Part shown: positions 10,230-22,256 of the stretch, piece by piece | How positions within the stretch are numbered: position 1 is the first letter of the stretch | Layout of the letters: every line of letters starts with the position of its first letter | Assembly (NCBI RefSeq): GCF_902167145.1 | Contig: NC_050100.1 | Span: 189,899,439-189,963,438, forward strand | Reading direction: 5' to 3' | Length of the DNA: 64,000 nt | From: Zea mays | Lineage: Eukaryota > Streptophyta > Magnoliopsida > Poales > Poaceae | Translations under genes and position numbers: made by a program | Notes under the pieces: model-generated | What the model saw: only the letters and a program-made list of their open reading frames with translations | Told to the model about the DNA's origin: nothing | Databases searched by the model: none

Positions 10230-12922
10230 ATGTCGGGAGATCACACCAAGAGGGAGATGGAGACAGGCGACAAGCCCACTACGAGCCAAGGGAGCACTTC
10301 ATCGGAAGAGTCCCGCACCAAGAGGAAGGAGAAGAAGGACTCCTCCAAACGGAAGGAGAAAAGATCTTCTTCCTCACACCACAAAGAAAAGAAGGAAAAA
10401 TCTTCTTCCCACAAGTCGCATCGGAAAGGCGACAAGCACAAGAGGATGAGGAAGGTGGTCTACTACGAGACCGACACTTCATCAACATTGACCTCCGACT
10501 CCGATGCGCCGTCCGTAACTTCTAAGCGCCAAGAGCGCAAGAAGTTTAGTAAGATCCCCTTACACTATCCCCGTACATCTAGACATACTCCATTACTTTC
10601 CGTTCCATTAGGCAAACCGCCAACTTTTGATGGCGAAGATTATGCTAGGTGGAGTGATTTAATGAAATTTCATCTAACCTCACTCCACAAAAGTATATGG
10701 AATGTTGTTGAGTTTGGAGCACAGGTACCATCCGTAGGGGATGAAGACTATGATACGGACGAAGTGGCCCAAATCGAGCACTTCAACTCTCAAGCTACAA
10801 CCATACTCCTTGCCTCTCTAAGCAAGGAGGAATACAACAAGGTGCAAGGGTTGAAGAATGCAAAGGAGATTTGGGACCTTCTCAAGACCGCGCACGAGGG
10901 TGATGAACTCACCAAAATCACCAAGCGGGAAACGATCGAGGGGGAGCTCGGTCGCTTCCGTCTTCGCCAAGGGGAGGAGCCACAAGATATGTACAACCGG
11001 CTCAAAACCTTGGTGAACCAAGTGCGCAACCTCGGGAGTAAGAAGTGGGACGACCACGAGGTGGTTAAGGTTATTCTAAGATCTCTTATTTTCCTTAACC
11101 CCACTCAAGTTCAATTAATTCATGGTAATCCTAAATACACTCTAATGACTCTCGAGGAAGTAATCGGGAATTTTGTAAGCTTTGAATGCATGATTAAAGG
11201 ATCAAAGAAGATCAACGAGCTTGACGAACCCTCCACGTCCGAAGCACAACCGGTGGCTTTTAAGGCGACGGAGGAGAAGAAGGAGGAGTCTACACCGAGT
11301 AGACAACCAATTGACGCCTCCAAGCTCGACAATGAGGAGATGGCTTTAATCATCAAAAGCTTTCGCCAAATCCTCAAGCAACGGAAGGGGAAGGATTACA
11401 AATCCCGTTCCAAGAAGGTTTGCTACAAGTGTGGTAAGCCCGGTCACTTTATTGCTAAATGTCCTTTATCAAGTGACAGTGACAGGGATAACGACAAGAA
11501 GGGCAAGAGGAGAGAAAAGAAGAGGTACTACAAAAAGAAGGGCGGCGATGCCCATGTTTGCCGGGAGTGGGACTCGGACGAGAGCTCCACCGACTCCTCC
11601 TCCGACGAGGACGCCGCCAACATCGCCGTCACCAAGGGACTCCTCTTTCCCAACGTCGGCCACAAGTGCCTCATGGCAAAGGACGGCAAAAGGAAGAAGG
11701 TTAAATCTAAATCCTCCACTAAATATGAATCCTCTAGTGATGATAATGCTAGTGATGAGGAAAATAATTTGCGTACCCTTTTTGCCAATCTTAACATGGA
11801 ACAAAAAGAAAAATTAAATGAATTAATTAGTGCTATTCATGAAAAGGATGACCTCTTGGATTCCCAAGAGACTTCCTAATTAAGGAAAACAAGAAACATG
11901 TTAAGGTTAAAAATGCTTACGCTCTTGAAGTTGAAAAATGTGAAAAACTGTCTAGTGAGCTAAGCACTTGCCATGAGACTATTGACAACCTTAGAAATGA
12001 AAATGCTAGATTAATTGCTAAGGTTGATTCTCATATTTGTGATGTTTCAATTCCCAATCTTAGAAATGATAATGATGATTTGCTTGCTAAGATTAAGGAA
12101 TTGAATGATTCTCTTGCTAGCCTTAGAGTAGAAAATGAAAATTTGATTGCTAAGGCTAAAGATTTTGATGTTTGCAATACTACTATTTCCGACCTTAGAA
12201 CTAAGAATGATATGTTGCATACTAAGGTTGTAGAATTAAAATCTTGCAAACCATCTACATCTATCGTTGAGCACACTTCTATTTGTACTAGATGTAGAGA
12301 TGTTGATATTAATGCTATTCATGATCACATGGCCTTAATTAAACAACAAAATGATCATATAGCATTATTAGATGCTAAAATTGCCGAGCATAACTTAGAA
12401 AATGAAAAGTTTAAATTTGCTAGAAGTATGCTCTATAATGGGAGACGCCCTGGCATCAAGGATGGCATTGGCTTCCAAAGGGGAGACAATGTCAAACTTA
12501 ATGCCTCTCCTAAGAACTTGTCTAACTTTGTTAGGGGCAAGGCTCCCATGCCTCAGGATAACGAGGGTTACATTTTGTACCCTGCCGGCTATCCTGAGAA
12601 CAAAATTAGGAGAGTTCATTCTAGGAAGTCTCACTCTGGCCCTAATCATGCTTTTATGTATAAGGGTGAGACATCTAGCTCTAGGCAACCAACCCGTGCC
12701 AAATCGCCTAGAAAGAAAACTCCTATTGCATCAAATGATCATAGCATTTCATTTAAAACTTTTGATGCATCTTATGTTTTGACTAACAAATCCGGCAAAG
12801 TAGTTGCCAAGTTTGTTGGGGGCAAACACAAGGGCTCCAAGACTTGTGTTTGGGTACCCAAAGTTCTTGTTTCTAATGCCAAAGGACCCAAAACCGTTTG
12901 GGTACCTAAAGTCAAGAACTAA
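10230..12922 (+). pseudogene. gag of Sirevirus A, frameshifted
   Basis: Encodes the capsid/nucleocapsid polyprotein. The ATG at 10230 is followed by a Lys/Ser-rich basic N-terminus (about residues 1-100), a UBN2-type gag domain (about 115-330), a CCHC knuckle CYKCGKPGHFIAKC near 400, a Lys-rich and acidic stretch, then a long Asn/Lys/Leu coiled-coil-like region. Compared with H, one base is missing near 11869, so the frame meets TAA at 11877. The remainder (12080-12922) is open in another frame and ends in the same WVPKVKN stop as H. Gag would be about 900 residues if unbroken, typical of the long Sirevirus gag. Confidence 0.9.
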
Positions 12923-12935
12923 AATTGTTTTGTAG

Positions 12936-15900
12936 GTTTATGCATCCGGGGGCTCAAGTTGGATACTCGACAGCGGGTGCACAAACCACATGACAGGGGA
13001 GAAGAAGATGTTCTCCTCATATGAGAAAAACCAAGATCCCCAACGAGCTATCACATTCGGGGATGGAAATCAAGGTTTGGTCAAAGGATTGGGTAAAATT
13101 GCTATATCACCTGACCATACTATTTCCAATGTTTTTCTTGTAGATTCTTTAGATTACAATTTGCTTTCCGTATCCCAATTATGTCAAATGGGCTACAACT
13201 GTCTATTTACTGATGTAGGTGTTACTGTCTTTAGAAGAAGTGATGATTCAATAGCATTTAAGGGAGTGTTAGAGGGTCAGCTATACTTGGTAGATTTTGA
13301 TAGAGCTGAACTCGACACTTGCTTAATTGCTAAGACTAACTTGGGTTGGCTCTGGCATCGCCGACTAGCCCATGTTGGAATGAAGAATCTTCATAAGCTT
13401 CTAAAGGGAGAGCACATTTTAGGACTAACAAATGTTCATTTTGAGAAAGACAGGATTTGTAGCGCATGCCAAGCCGGGAAGCAAGTTGGCACCCATCATC
13501 CACACAAGAACATCATGACTAGTGACAAGCCACTGGAGCTCCTACACATGGATTTATTCGGCCCGATCGCTTACATAAGCATCAGCGGGAGTAAGTATTG
13601 TCTAGTTATTGTGGATGACTATTCTCGCTTCACTTGGGTGTTCTTTTTGCAGGAAAAATCCCATACCCAAGAGACCTTAAAGGGATTCTTGAGACGAGCT
13701 CAAAATGAGTTCGGCTTAAGGATCAAGAAAATTAGAAGCGATAATGGGACAGAGTTCAAGAACTCACAAATAGAAAGCTTTCTTGAGGAGGAGGGCATCA
13801 AGCATGAGTTCTCTTCTCCCTACACCCCACAACAAAATGGTGTAGTGGAGAGGAAGAATCGAACTCTATTGGACATGGCAAGAACCATGCTTGATGAGTA
13901 CAAGACACCGGATCGGTTTTGGGCCGAGGTGGTCAACACCGCTTGCTACGCCATCAACCGGTTATATCTACACCGAATCCTCAAGAAGACATCCTATGAA
14001 CTCCTAACCGGTAAAAAGCCCAATATTTCATATTTTAGAGTTTTTGGTAGCAAATGCTTTATTCTTGTTAAAAGAGGTAGAAAATCTAAATTTGCTCCTA
14101 AAACTGTAGAAGGCTTTTTACTAGGATATGACTCAAACACAAGGGCATATAGAGTCTTTAACAAGTCCTCAGGGCTAGTTGAAGTTTCTTGTGACGTTGT
14201 GTTTGATGAGACTAACGGCTCTCAAGTAGAGCAAGTTGATCTTGATGAGATAAGTGAAGAATAGGCTCCATGCATAGCGCTAAGGAACATGTCCATTGGG
14301 GATGTGTGTCCTAAGGAATCCGAAGAGCCTCCACATGCACAAGATCAACCATCCTCCTCCACGCAAGCATCTCCGCCAACCCAAAATGAGGACGAGGCTC
14401 AAGTTGATGAAGGAGAAGATCAAAGAGATGAGCCCCCTCAAGATGACGGCAACAATCAAGGGGGAGATGCAAATGATCAAGACAAGGAGGATAAACAACC
14501 AAAGCCGCCACAGCCAAGAGTCCACCAAGCAATACAACGAGATCACCCCGTCGACACCATCCTCGGCGACATTCATAAGGGGGTAACCACTCGATCTCGT
14601 GTTGCACATTTCTGTGAGCATTACTCTTTTGTTTCCTCTATTGAGCCACACAGGGTAGAGGAAGCACTCCAAGATTCGGATTGGGTGATGGCGATGCAAG
14701 AGGAGCTCAACAACTTCACGAGGAACGAGGTATGACATTTAGTTCCACGTCCTAACCAAAATGTTGTAGGAACCAAGTGGGTCTTCCGCAACAAACAAGA
14801 CAAGCATGGTGTGGTGACAAGGAACAAAGCTCGACTCGTGGCCAAGGGGTATTCACAAGTCGAAGGTTTGGATTTTGGTGAAACCTATGCACCCGTAGCT
14901 AGGCTTGAGTCCATTCGCATATTATTAGCCTATGCTACTTACCATGGCTTCAAGCTTTACCAAATGGACGTGAAGAGTGCCTTCCTCAATGGACCAATCA
15001 AGGAGGAGGTCTATGTTGAGCAACCTCCCGGCTTTGAAGATAGTGAGTACCCTAACCATGTTTATAGGCTCTCCAAGGCACTTTATGGGCTCAAGCAAGC
15101 CCCAAGAGCATGGTATGAATGCCTTAGAGATTTCCTTATTGCTAATGGCTTCAAAGTCGGCAAGGCCGATCCTACTTTATTCACTAAAACTCTTGACAAT
15201 GATTTGTTTGTATGCCAAATTTATGTTGATGATATCATATTTGGGTCTACTAACGAATCTACATGTGAAGAATTTAGTAGGATCATGACACAAAAATTCG
15301 AGATGTCGATGATGGGGGAGTTGAAGTATTTTCTAGGATTCCAAGTCAAGCAACTCCAAGAGGGCACCTTCATTTGCCAAACGAAGTACACTCAAGACAT
15401 TCTAACCAAGTTTGGAATGAGGGATGCCAAGCCCATCAAGACACCCATGGGAACCAATGGGCATCTCGACCTCGACACGGGAGGTAAATCCGTCGATCAA
15501 AAGGTATACCGGTCGATGATTGGTTCATTGCTTTATTTATGTCCATCTCGACCGGACATTATGCTTTCCGTATGCATGTGTGCAAGATTCCAAGCCGACC
15601 CTAAGGAATCACACCTTACGGCCGTAAAATGAATCTTGAGATATTTGGCTTATACACCTAAGTTTGGGCTTTGGTACCCTCGGGGATCCACATTTGATTT
15701 GATTGGTTATTCGGATGCCGATTGGGCGGGGTGTAAGATTAATAGGAAGAGCACATCGGGGACTTGCCAGTTCTTGGGAAGATCCTTGGTGTCTTGGGCT
15801 TCAAAGAAGCAAAATTCGGTTGCTCTTTCTACCGCCGAAGCCGAGTATATTGCCACAGGCCATTGTTGCGCGCAATTGCTTTGGATGAGGCAAACCCTGC

Positions 15901-16178
15901 GGGACTACGGTTACAAACTAACCAAAGTTCCTCTTCTATGTGATAATGAGAGTGCAATCCGCATGGCGGATAATCCCGTTGAGCATAGCCGCACTAAACA
16001 CATAGCCATTCGGTATCATTTTCTTAGGGATCACCAGCAAAAGGGGGATATCGAGATTTCATACATTAACACTAAAGATCAATTAGCCGATATCTTTACC
16101 AAGCCACTTGATGAACAATCTTTTACCAAACTTAGGCATGAGCTAAATATTCTTGATTCTAGAAATTTCTTTTGCTAA
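12936..16178 (+). pseudogene. pol of Sirevirus A (protease-integrase-RT-RNase H), three stops
   Basis: Order is Copia-type. The protease active site DSG is at about 12969. A GAG-pre-integrase HHCC finger (LWHRRLAH ... CSACQAGK) comes next, then integrase D-D-E ([23 protein letters not shown]). An acidic linker precedes RT with YVDD at 15222-15233, and RNase H contains SDADWAG and TAEAEY. The frame is cut by TAG 14262-14264, TGA 14733-14735 and TGA 15630-15632, where H has Gln, Trp and Arg; all three are C-to-T or G-to-A transitions. The frame is +1 relative to gag and opens right after a TAG at 12933, with no overlap with gag. Confidence 0.93.
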
Positions 16179-16982
16179 TTTGCACTCATAGCACACAAGT
16201 ATACCTTTGATCATATCTCTTTTATATATGCTATGACTAATTTGTTTTCAAGTGTATTTCAAACCAAGTCATAGGTATATTGAAAGGGAATTGGAGTCTT
16301 CGGCGAAGACAAAGGCTTCCACTCCACTCTACTACTCATCCTTCGCCATCACTCCGAGCATCTCTCCAACTTTGGTATAATCTTCACTCATTTATTTTAT
16401 GACCAAAGGAGGAGAAAGTACTCGTTGGGCTCTAATGATTCCGTTTTTGGCGATTCATGCCAAAGGGGGAGAAAATATGAGCCCAAAGCAAAAGGACCGC
16501 ACCACCACCTAATTTTTAAAATTTGGAGATTTTCAATTGGTCAATTTCAAATTGGTATCTTATTATGTTCTAAAGGGGGAGAAAGTAGTATTTCAAAAAT
16601 GATAAATTAAAACCCTCTTGAACACTAAGAGGAGGATCTCATTTAGGGGGAGTTTTGTTTAGTCAAAGGAAAAGCATTTGGAACAAGGGGAGAGAATTTC
16701 AAATCTTGAAAATGCTTCTCAAAATCTTATTCATTTACCTTTGACTATCTTGCAAAAGGACCTTGAAAAGAATTTACAAAAGAATTTGCAAAAACAAAAC
16801 TTGTGGTGCAAGCGTGGTCCAAAATGTTAAAAATAAAGAAACAATCCATGCATATCTTGTAAGTATTTATATTGGCTCAATTCCAAGCAACCTTTGCACT
16901 TACATTATGCAAACTAGTTCAATTATGCACTTTTATATTTGCTTTGGTTTGTGTTGGCATCAATCACCAAAAAGGGGGAGAT
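16179..16982 (+). other. 3' untranslated spacer of A with repeated polypurine tracts
   Basis: No coding sequence. Purine tracts of the form AAAGGGGGAGA appear near 16462, 16572 and 16968, with variants near 16645 and 16686. The last one (AAAAAGGGGGAGATTG) abuts the 3' LTR and is the functional polypurine tract. Repeated tracts upstream of the 3' LTR are an established Sirevirus feature. Confidence 0.8.
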
Positions 16983-18293
16983 TGAAAGGGAATTAGGCTT
17001 ACACCTAGTCCCTAATTTATTTTGGTGGTTGAATTGCCCAACACAAATATTTGGACTAACTAGTTTACTCTAGTGCATAAGTTATACAGGTGCTAAAGGT
17101 TCACACTTAGCCAATAAAAAGACAAAGTATTGGGTTCAACCAAAGAGCAAAGGGACAACCGAAGGCACCTCTGGCCTAGCGCACCGGACTGTCCGGTGTG
17201 CCACCGGACATGTCCGGTGCACCAGAGGACTCCGACTTCAAACTCGTCACCTTCGGGAAATTCCAGAGGCGACTCCGCTATAATTCACCGGACTGCCTGG
17301 TGTACACCGGACATGTCCGGTGCTCCAAAGAAGAGCTGCCTCAGGAACTCGTCAGCCTCGGGAAATCGGAACGTCTGCTCCGCTATAATTCACCGGACAT
17401 GTCCGGTGTACACCGGACTGTCCGGTGCATCCACGGAGCAACGGCTACTTCGCGCCAACGGACACCTGCAGGCGCATTCAATGCGCGCCAGAAGCGCGCA
17501 GAAGTCAGGCACGCCCATACTGGCGCACCGGACATTGAACAGTACATGTCCGGTGTGCACCGGACACCCAGGCGGGCCCAGAAGACAGAAGCTCCAACGG
17601 TCGGAATCCAACGGCTTTGGTGACGTGGCTGTCGCACCGGACATGTCCGGTGTGCACCGGACTGTCCGGTGCGCCATCGAGCAGACAGCCTCACCAAACG
17701 GCTAGTTTGGTGGTTGGGGCTATAAATACCCCCAACCACCCACCATTCATTGCATCCAAGTTTTCCACTTCCCAACTACTTACAAGAGCTCTAGCATTCA
17801 ATTCTAGACACACCAAAGAGATCAAATCCTCTCCAAATTCCACACAACGCCCTAGTGATTAGAGAGAGTGATTTGCTTGTGTTTCTTTCGAGCTCTTGCG
17901 CTTGGATTGCTTTCTTCTTTCTTGATTCTTTCATTGCGATCAAACTCACTTGTAATTGAGGCAAGAGACACCAAACTTGTGGTGGTCCTTGTGGGAACTT
18001 TGTGTTCCAAGTGATTGAGAAGAGAAAGCTCATTTGGTCCGAGGGACCGTTTGAGAGAGGGAAGGGTTGAAAGAGACCCGGCCTTTGTGGCCTCCTCAAC
18101 GGGGAGTAGGTTTGAGAGAACCGAACCTCGGTAAAACAAATCCGCGTGTCTCACTTCATTATTCGCTTGCGATTTGTTTTGCACCCTCTCTCGCGGACTC
18201 TATTATATTTCTAACGCTAACCCGGCTTGTAGTTGTGATTATTTTTGTGAATTTCAGTTTCGCCCTATTCACCCCCCCTCTAGGCGACTTTCA
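16983..18293 (+). repeat. 3' LTR of Sirevirus A
   Basis: 1,311 bp, near-identical to 8872-10181. Visible differences include a damaged palindrome at about 17288 (CACCGGACTGCCTGGTG) and one extra C in the C-run before TCTAGGCGACTTTCA. It is followed directly by the duplicated target CCTTC. Confidence 0.95.
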
Positions 18294-21200
18294 CCTTCCC
18301 ATGGTGGGAAGCTGGTGCGAAGTCCTGCCTTCGCGCTTGATCTGCATAGCCGCGATCCGGCCGCCTTTGTGCGTGAAGCGGAGGATGGGGCGGTGCGGAT
18401 CGTTGGTCGGTACGTGCCGAGGACAGAGGGCCAGCGTAGCTGGGATATTCGCGGGTCGAATGACCGCTTGAACAGGGTTTTTGAGTTGAATCGTCTGCCA
18501 TATGGCGGTTATCCCAGCCAAGACGATGTGGATCGTCGCGGGAAGAAACCGGTGGTAGAGTCTGGAGACGACCCCGCGCCGGCGGCCGCCCCGTCCTCTA
18601 AGAAGAGGAAACTAGGTACTGCTATGGGAGGGCTTGGGGTTTCCGATGGTTTTGCTAGAGAATTGATGAGGACATGCGCGGCCCCGGGGGAAGGATGTCT
18701 TCGCCCGAGCTCCGGGAGTCTTCGGCGCGGATGCTGAGGGTTACCGGGGGTTGGTGGCCTAGGAATGTTCCTATCCCCCCGCGCGGCCGGTGAAGACCTT
18801 TTTACATCTCGCATGGTTCGTGAATGGAAAGTGTTTCCTTACGGGCGGAATATTGCTGCTGTTGTGTTGGAAGTGATGGACAAGAATCGCCAGGGAGCTG
18901 CACAGAAGCGCCAGGCGGTCGTCAGGCTTCATGAAGCCAGGCCGAAGAGGCAGCGGGGGGCTGCGAAGGCTGCTGCCCCCGGCGGAGGCCAGCCGCCGCT
19001 GGCGGCGAAATCGGCCGTCCCTGCATCCAGCAAGGCGCCGGAGGCTGCGGCTGTCGCCGGTGGTTCCAAGTCTGCGAAGGCTGCACCGGCGTCCGGCAGG
19101 GTGCCGGAGGATGCGAAGGCGGCCCGAGGGTTGCCACCGCCGGGCAAGCGCGTCGCCGACTTCGCCACCGACATTAGTGTGGACGACTATCTTGTTGGTA
19201 AGCCGTTGGCTCGATTTTTTTTGTAACTTGTTGATGCGTCGCAGGGTCGGACGAAGGCCAACTTGTCGTTGTTCCGCCTGCTGCGGCGACCACGGCGGCT
19301 GCCGTAGTGCCAAAGGCGAAGGGCAGTGCTCTTAGTGCCGGCGGCGAGATGCCGACACTCACTGCTGTGAGGGACGAGGCGGGTGCTGTGTCCCGCCGGC
19401 CGAAGGAGATGAAAGAGGCGCTAAGTCAGGTACGTTGAGCTAGACTTCGGTTTTTTTTATTATTTTTATCGGCTTCGTTGGGGCTGTGGTCTTATGTGGG
19501 TTTTGCAGGCGGCTGACTTCGCAGACTGCGCGGCGTCGGGGGCCCTGACGGCAGTTGTGTCTGCCGAAGTCGAGAGACTTCGGACGCAACATGCTGACGC
19601 CGTCCGGGAGAAGTCGGCCACCGACAGTAAGTGCCGCAAGCTGGCGGACAAGGTGGCCGTGCTGGAGGGGGAGAAAACTGACCTCCGGTGCCAACTGGCG
19701 GAGGAGAGGAAAGAGGCCAATGAGGCCCTCGCCAAGGCGCAGGCTGCGCAGGCGGAGGCCACTGTGGCGCGGGTGGAAGGCAGTCTTGCCAAGGAGCGTG
19801 CCGAGCAGTTGGAGGAGCGGCTCCGCGCTCTGCAGAGCCGTGTGGAGAGGGCCGAGGCCGCGACGCGCACGGAGGCTGAGCGGACTCGCAAACAGCTTGT
19901 GGATTCATACCATGAGCTGGGCGCGCGGACCGCTGACTTGAAGTACCAGACCGAGAGCCCGGACTTCACTGCCTGGAGTGGGTACAGGAGGAGTTGCAGG
20001 CGCTCCCCACTATCGTGGAGGGGTTTATGTCTTATGCTTCCCTAGTCACCTGCGAGGGGGCGATGAACGCGCTCTCTCGCGAGGGGTGCCGGCACTATGA
20101 AGTCTTCGACCAAGCTGATGAGGATTTCGAGCGTGATATCTACAAGGTTGAGGACCCTATAGTGAAGGAATCCACCGGAGCCCTCTACGACCGGATGTGG
20201 GGCCCGTACGGTCGAGAGGTGGTCAGGGAGCGGGCCGAGACGGCGAGGGGTTAGGTAATGTTTGGCTTTTGTTTGGTGTTTGTTGAATGTGGGCTATGTA
20301 TGGTTTTACTGAATTTGTGTGCTGTGTCTCAGGCGGCGCGTGGCGAGAGGGTGGATGACTTCGGGGCTTTGAATAGCGTGCTGCCTGGCCCGGAGCCGAA
20401 CCCGACGGAGGCTGTGCCCGAGGCCGCCCTGCAGCCGCCTCCGGCCCCTGATGCCCCCGCAGCTGCTGCGGCCGGTGGAGGCCCTGAGCCGGAGACCGCT
20501 GAAGGCGTTCCTGATGCCCCCGCATCCTCTGCGGCCGGTGGAGGCCCGCCGCCAACTGCTGCGCCGAGGGCTGAGGATCCTTTGATGGTGGCGGCGGAGG
20601 CGACAGCGGAGGCTCCCGCGACAGCTGGGTCTTCGCAGGTGGCGTAGTGGGTGCGGGTAGTTAGGGAATTTTGGATATGTTGCTGAATCTTGGTTGCTGC
20701 GCAGGTTCAAGATTTTGGGCTTGCGCACGCAACCGCCATTGCTAATTTTTTGGCGGCTTCGACCGTGTATGATGGTAATAAATCGGATGGGTCTGCATCT
20801 AAGTTTTCTGATTTTGGTGACTCTGGGAGCTCGGTTGAGTGGACTGAGGAGTCGTCGGATGAGGACTTGGACTACTTTGCGGCCTTGGATGTGGCAGCGG
20901 CGGAGGCTTCACCGCACGCTGCAGATGCCGAAGATGTGCCTGGTCCGAGTACTGGGCGTAGGCGGCGAAGGGCGGTTGCGAAGCGTAGAGTGAGTGGGGC
21001 GGACGGCGGTCGGCTTCGTGTGAGTAGGGCTGGCCGGCAGGAACTGTTGTCCTTGCCAGCCGCCGTGAGTACAGGTGAGGGGGAATTGCGAAGTCTTTTT
21101 GCGGGTGAGGAGCTTAGGATAATGTTATTTAACTATAGGGAGATGGGAATTATTCCGAAGGTTGAGCCGATGTAGAGTGCGATGCCCTCGCTTGTACATG

Positions 21201-21339
21201 TGTAATGACTTGTATGATGAAGTTGTGTGCCCTCGCACATTCGGCTATGCCTGCGAAGGCGTTGCATACTTGGTCAGGTGTAATTGTTATGCTGGACTGG
21301 TGCGCGTGTAGTCGGTCTTTGCGCGGACTGTTGCACGGA

Positions 21340-21878
21340 TAGTTTCCACGGTAGACTTCGGTTTTACGCACTTGTTGTGCTAGTCCGGCTGCACCCTTAG
21401 GCGACTTCTGCACGGTAAGTCTTCGCGGTAGACTTCGATTTTTCGCACTTATTGTGCTAGTCCGGCTGCACCCTTAGGCGACTTCTACACGGTAAGTCTT
21501 CGCAGTAGACTTTGATTTTTCGCACTTATTGTGCTAGTCCGGCTGCACCCTTAGGCGACTTCTGCACGGTAAGTCTTCGCGGTAGACTTTGATTTTTCGC
21601 ACTTATTGTGCTAGTCCGGCTGCACCCTTAGGCGACTTCTGCACGGTAAGTCTTCGCGGTAGACTTTGATTTTTCGCACTTATTGTGCTAGTCCGGCTGC
21701 ACCCTTAGGCGACTTCTGCACGGTAAGTCTTCGCGGTAGACTTTGATTTTTCGCACTTATTGTGCTAGTCCGGCTGCACCCTTAGGCGACTTCTACACGG
21801 TAAGTCTTCGCGGTAGACTTTGATTTTTTGCACTTATTGTGCTAGTTCGGCTGCACCCTTAGGCGACTTCTGCACGGA
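21340..21878 (+). repeat. 77-bp tandem repeat between the converging genes of element C
   Basis: About seven copies with unit starts at roughly 21340 (diverged), 21417, 21494, 21571, 21648, 21725 and 21802. Each unit holds the short inverted repeat GCACTTATTGTGC, then CTAGTCCGGCTGCACCCTTAG and a GTCTTCGCGGTAGACTT phrase. The array lies between the stop of the plus-strand antisense gene (21175) and the stop of the minus-strand pol (22109). Element B has the homologous array with a 79-bp unit in about five copies. Confidence 0.9.
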
Positions 21879-22108
21879 GTTGTCGCACGCGAGGGTGGCC
21901 AGCGCTGAGCCTCGCGGTGATGTTGTATTGGTCGAATATCGAAGACCGTCGTCGCGGTCTTTTTTCGACGCATGTTTTTGCGGGGGATTTTTCACTTGTA
22001 TATTACATGGCTCCGCCTCGTTAAAAACCTCACCCCCCGGGAGGAAAAGAGTGCGGGCCAGAATAAAATTGTTTTTGCGAATTACAAGGGTGAACCGGCC
22101 CTGATGAG

Positions 22109-22256
22109 TCAAACAAAAAATTTGCGGAGATTGTCGATGTTCCAGGAGTGCTCCAGGTCTTTGCCATTTGGCGTTGTGAGCCTGTAAGCGTTGGGGGAAG
22201 CCTTCGTCTTGACAATGAAAGGGCCCTCCCACTTGGGCTCCAGCTTGCCCCTGGAC
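22109..22256 (-). pseudogene. C-terminal end of pol from element C
   Basis: The last 49 codons of the Gypsy pol, read on the minus strand and ending at a TGA (22109-22111), match the end of B pol (31543-31690), including a tail like NIDNLRKFF. Homology ends sharply at 22256, the breakpoint where a CACTA-like fragment takes over. Confidence 0.8.

Larger units (their letters stand above)
8872..18293 (+). mobile_element. Complete Sirevirus (Copia, Opie-like) retrotransposon A
   Basis: 9,422 bp with two LTRs of about 1.31 kb, a TGGTATCAGAGC primer site, gag, pol, several polypurine tracts, and a perfect 5-bp target duplication CCTTC (8867-8871 and 18294-18298). It is inserted in exon 1 of the antisense gene of element C. 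Counting by eye, the LTRs differ by about 8 substitutions and one indel, near 0.6%, so insertion is recent. The coding region is disabled by one frameshift and three stops. The family call rests on LTR palindromes, the LTR end TCTAGGCGACTTTCA and the pol sequence, all typical of maize Opie/Ji. Confidence 0.95.
8054..21175 (+). pseudogene. Antisense extra gene of element C (Transposase_28-like), interrupted by A
   Basis: Counterpart of the B gene at 26994-30697. Exon 1 is 8054-8871 plus 18294-19197, with Sirevirus A inserted between (target duplication CCTTC). Later exons by homology and GT-AG borders are 19245-19429, 19509-20254, 20333-20638 and 20705-21175. The N-terminal 270 residues resemble the plant 'putative gypsy type transposon' domain (phrases LPAHRFVGEVLRRF, QLTPNAVVALSKYVW). 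A basic SSKKRK patch and an Ala/Lys-rich region follow, then a coiled coil in exon 3. Breaks besides the insertion: a 1-base deletion near 18691, another near 19938, and an in-frame TAG at 20252-20254 at the end of exon 3. The first intron is only 47 bp. Function is unknown. Confidence 0.8.
7238..22256 (-). mobile_element. Gypsy/Tat-lineage LTR retrotransposon C, truncated, split by element A
   Basis: One LTR (7238-7716), the antisense gene (8054-21175, interrupted by A at 8872-18293), a 77-bp tandem repeat array and the last 49 codons of pol on the minus strand are present. Homology to element B stops abruptly at 22256, so most of gag-pol, the primer site and the other LTR are missing. The element is given on the minus strand because gag-pol in the family runs that way and the LTR at 7238 is therefore its 3' LTR. 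Its LTR is closer to that of G than to that of B. Confidence 0.85.

Noticed and set aside
18771..19969. Long minus-strand frames opposite the antisense gene of C (and 27438-30244 in B)
   Set aside because: Mirror frames of a GC-rich coding strand; they do not keep frame between C and B and have no recognisable domain.
21340..21878. Regular 77-bp repeats considered as a CRISPR-like array
   Set aside because: The repeats are contiguous with no variable spacers, and the setting is a plant retrotransposon.
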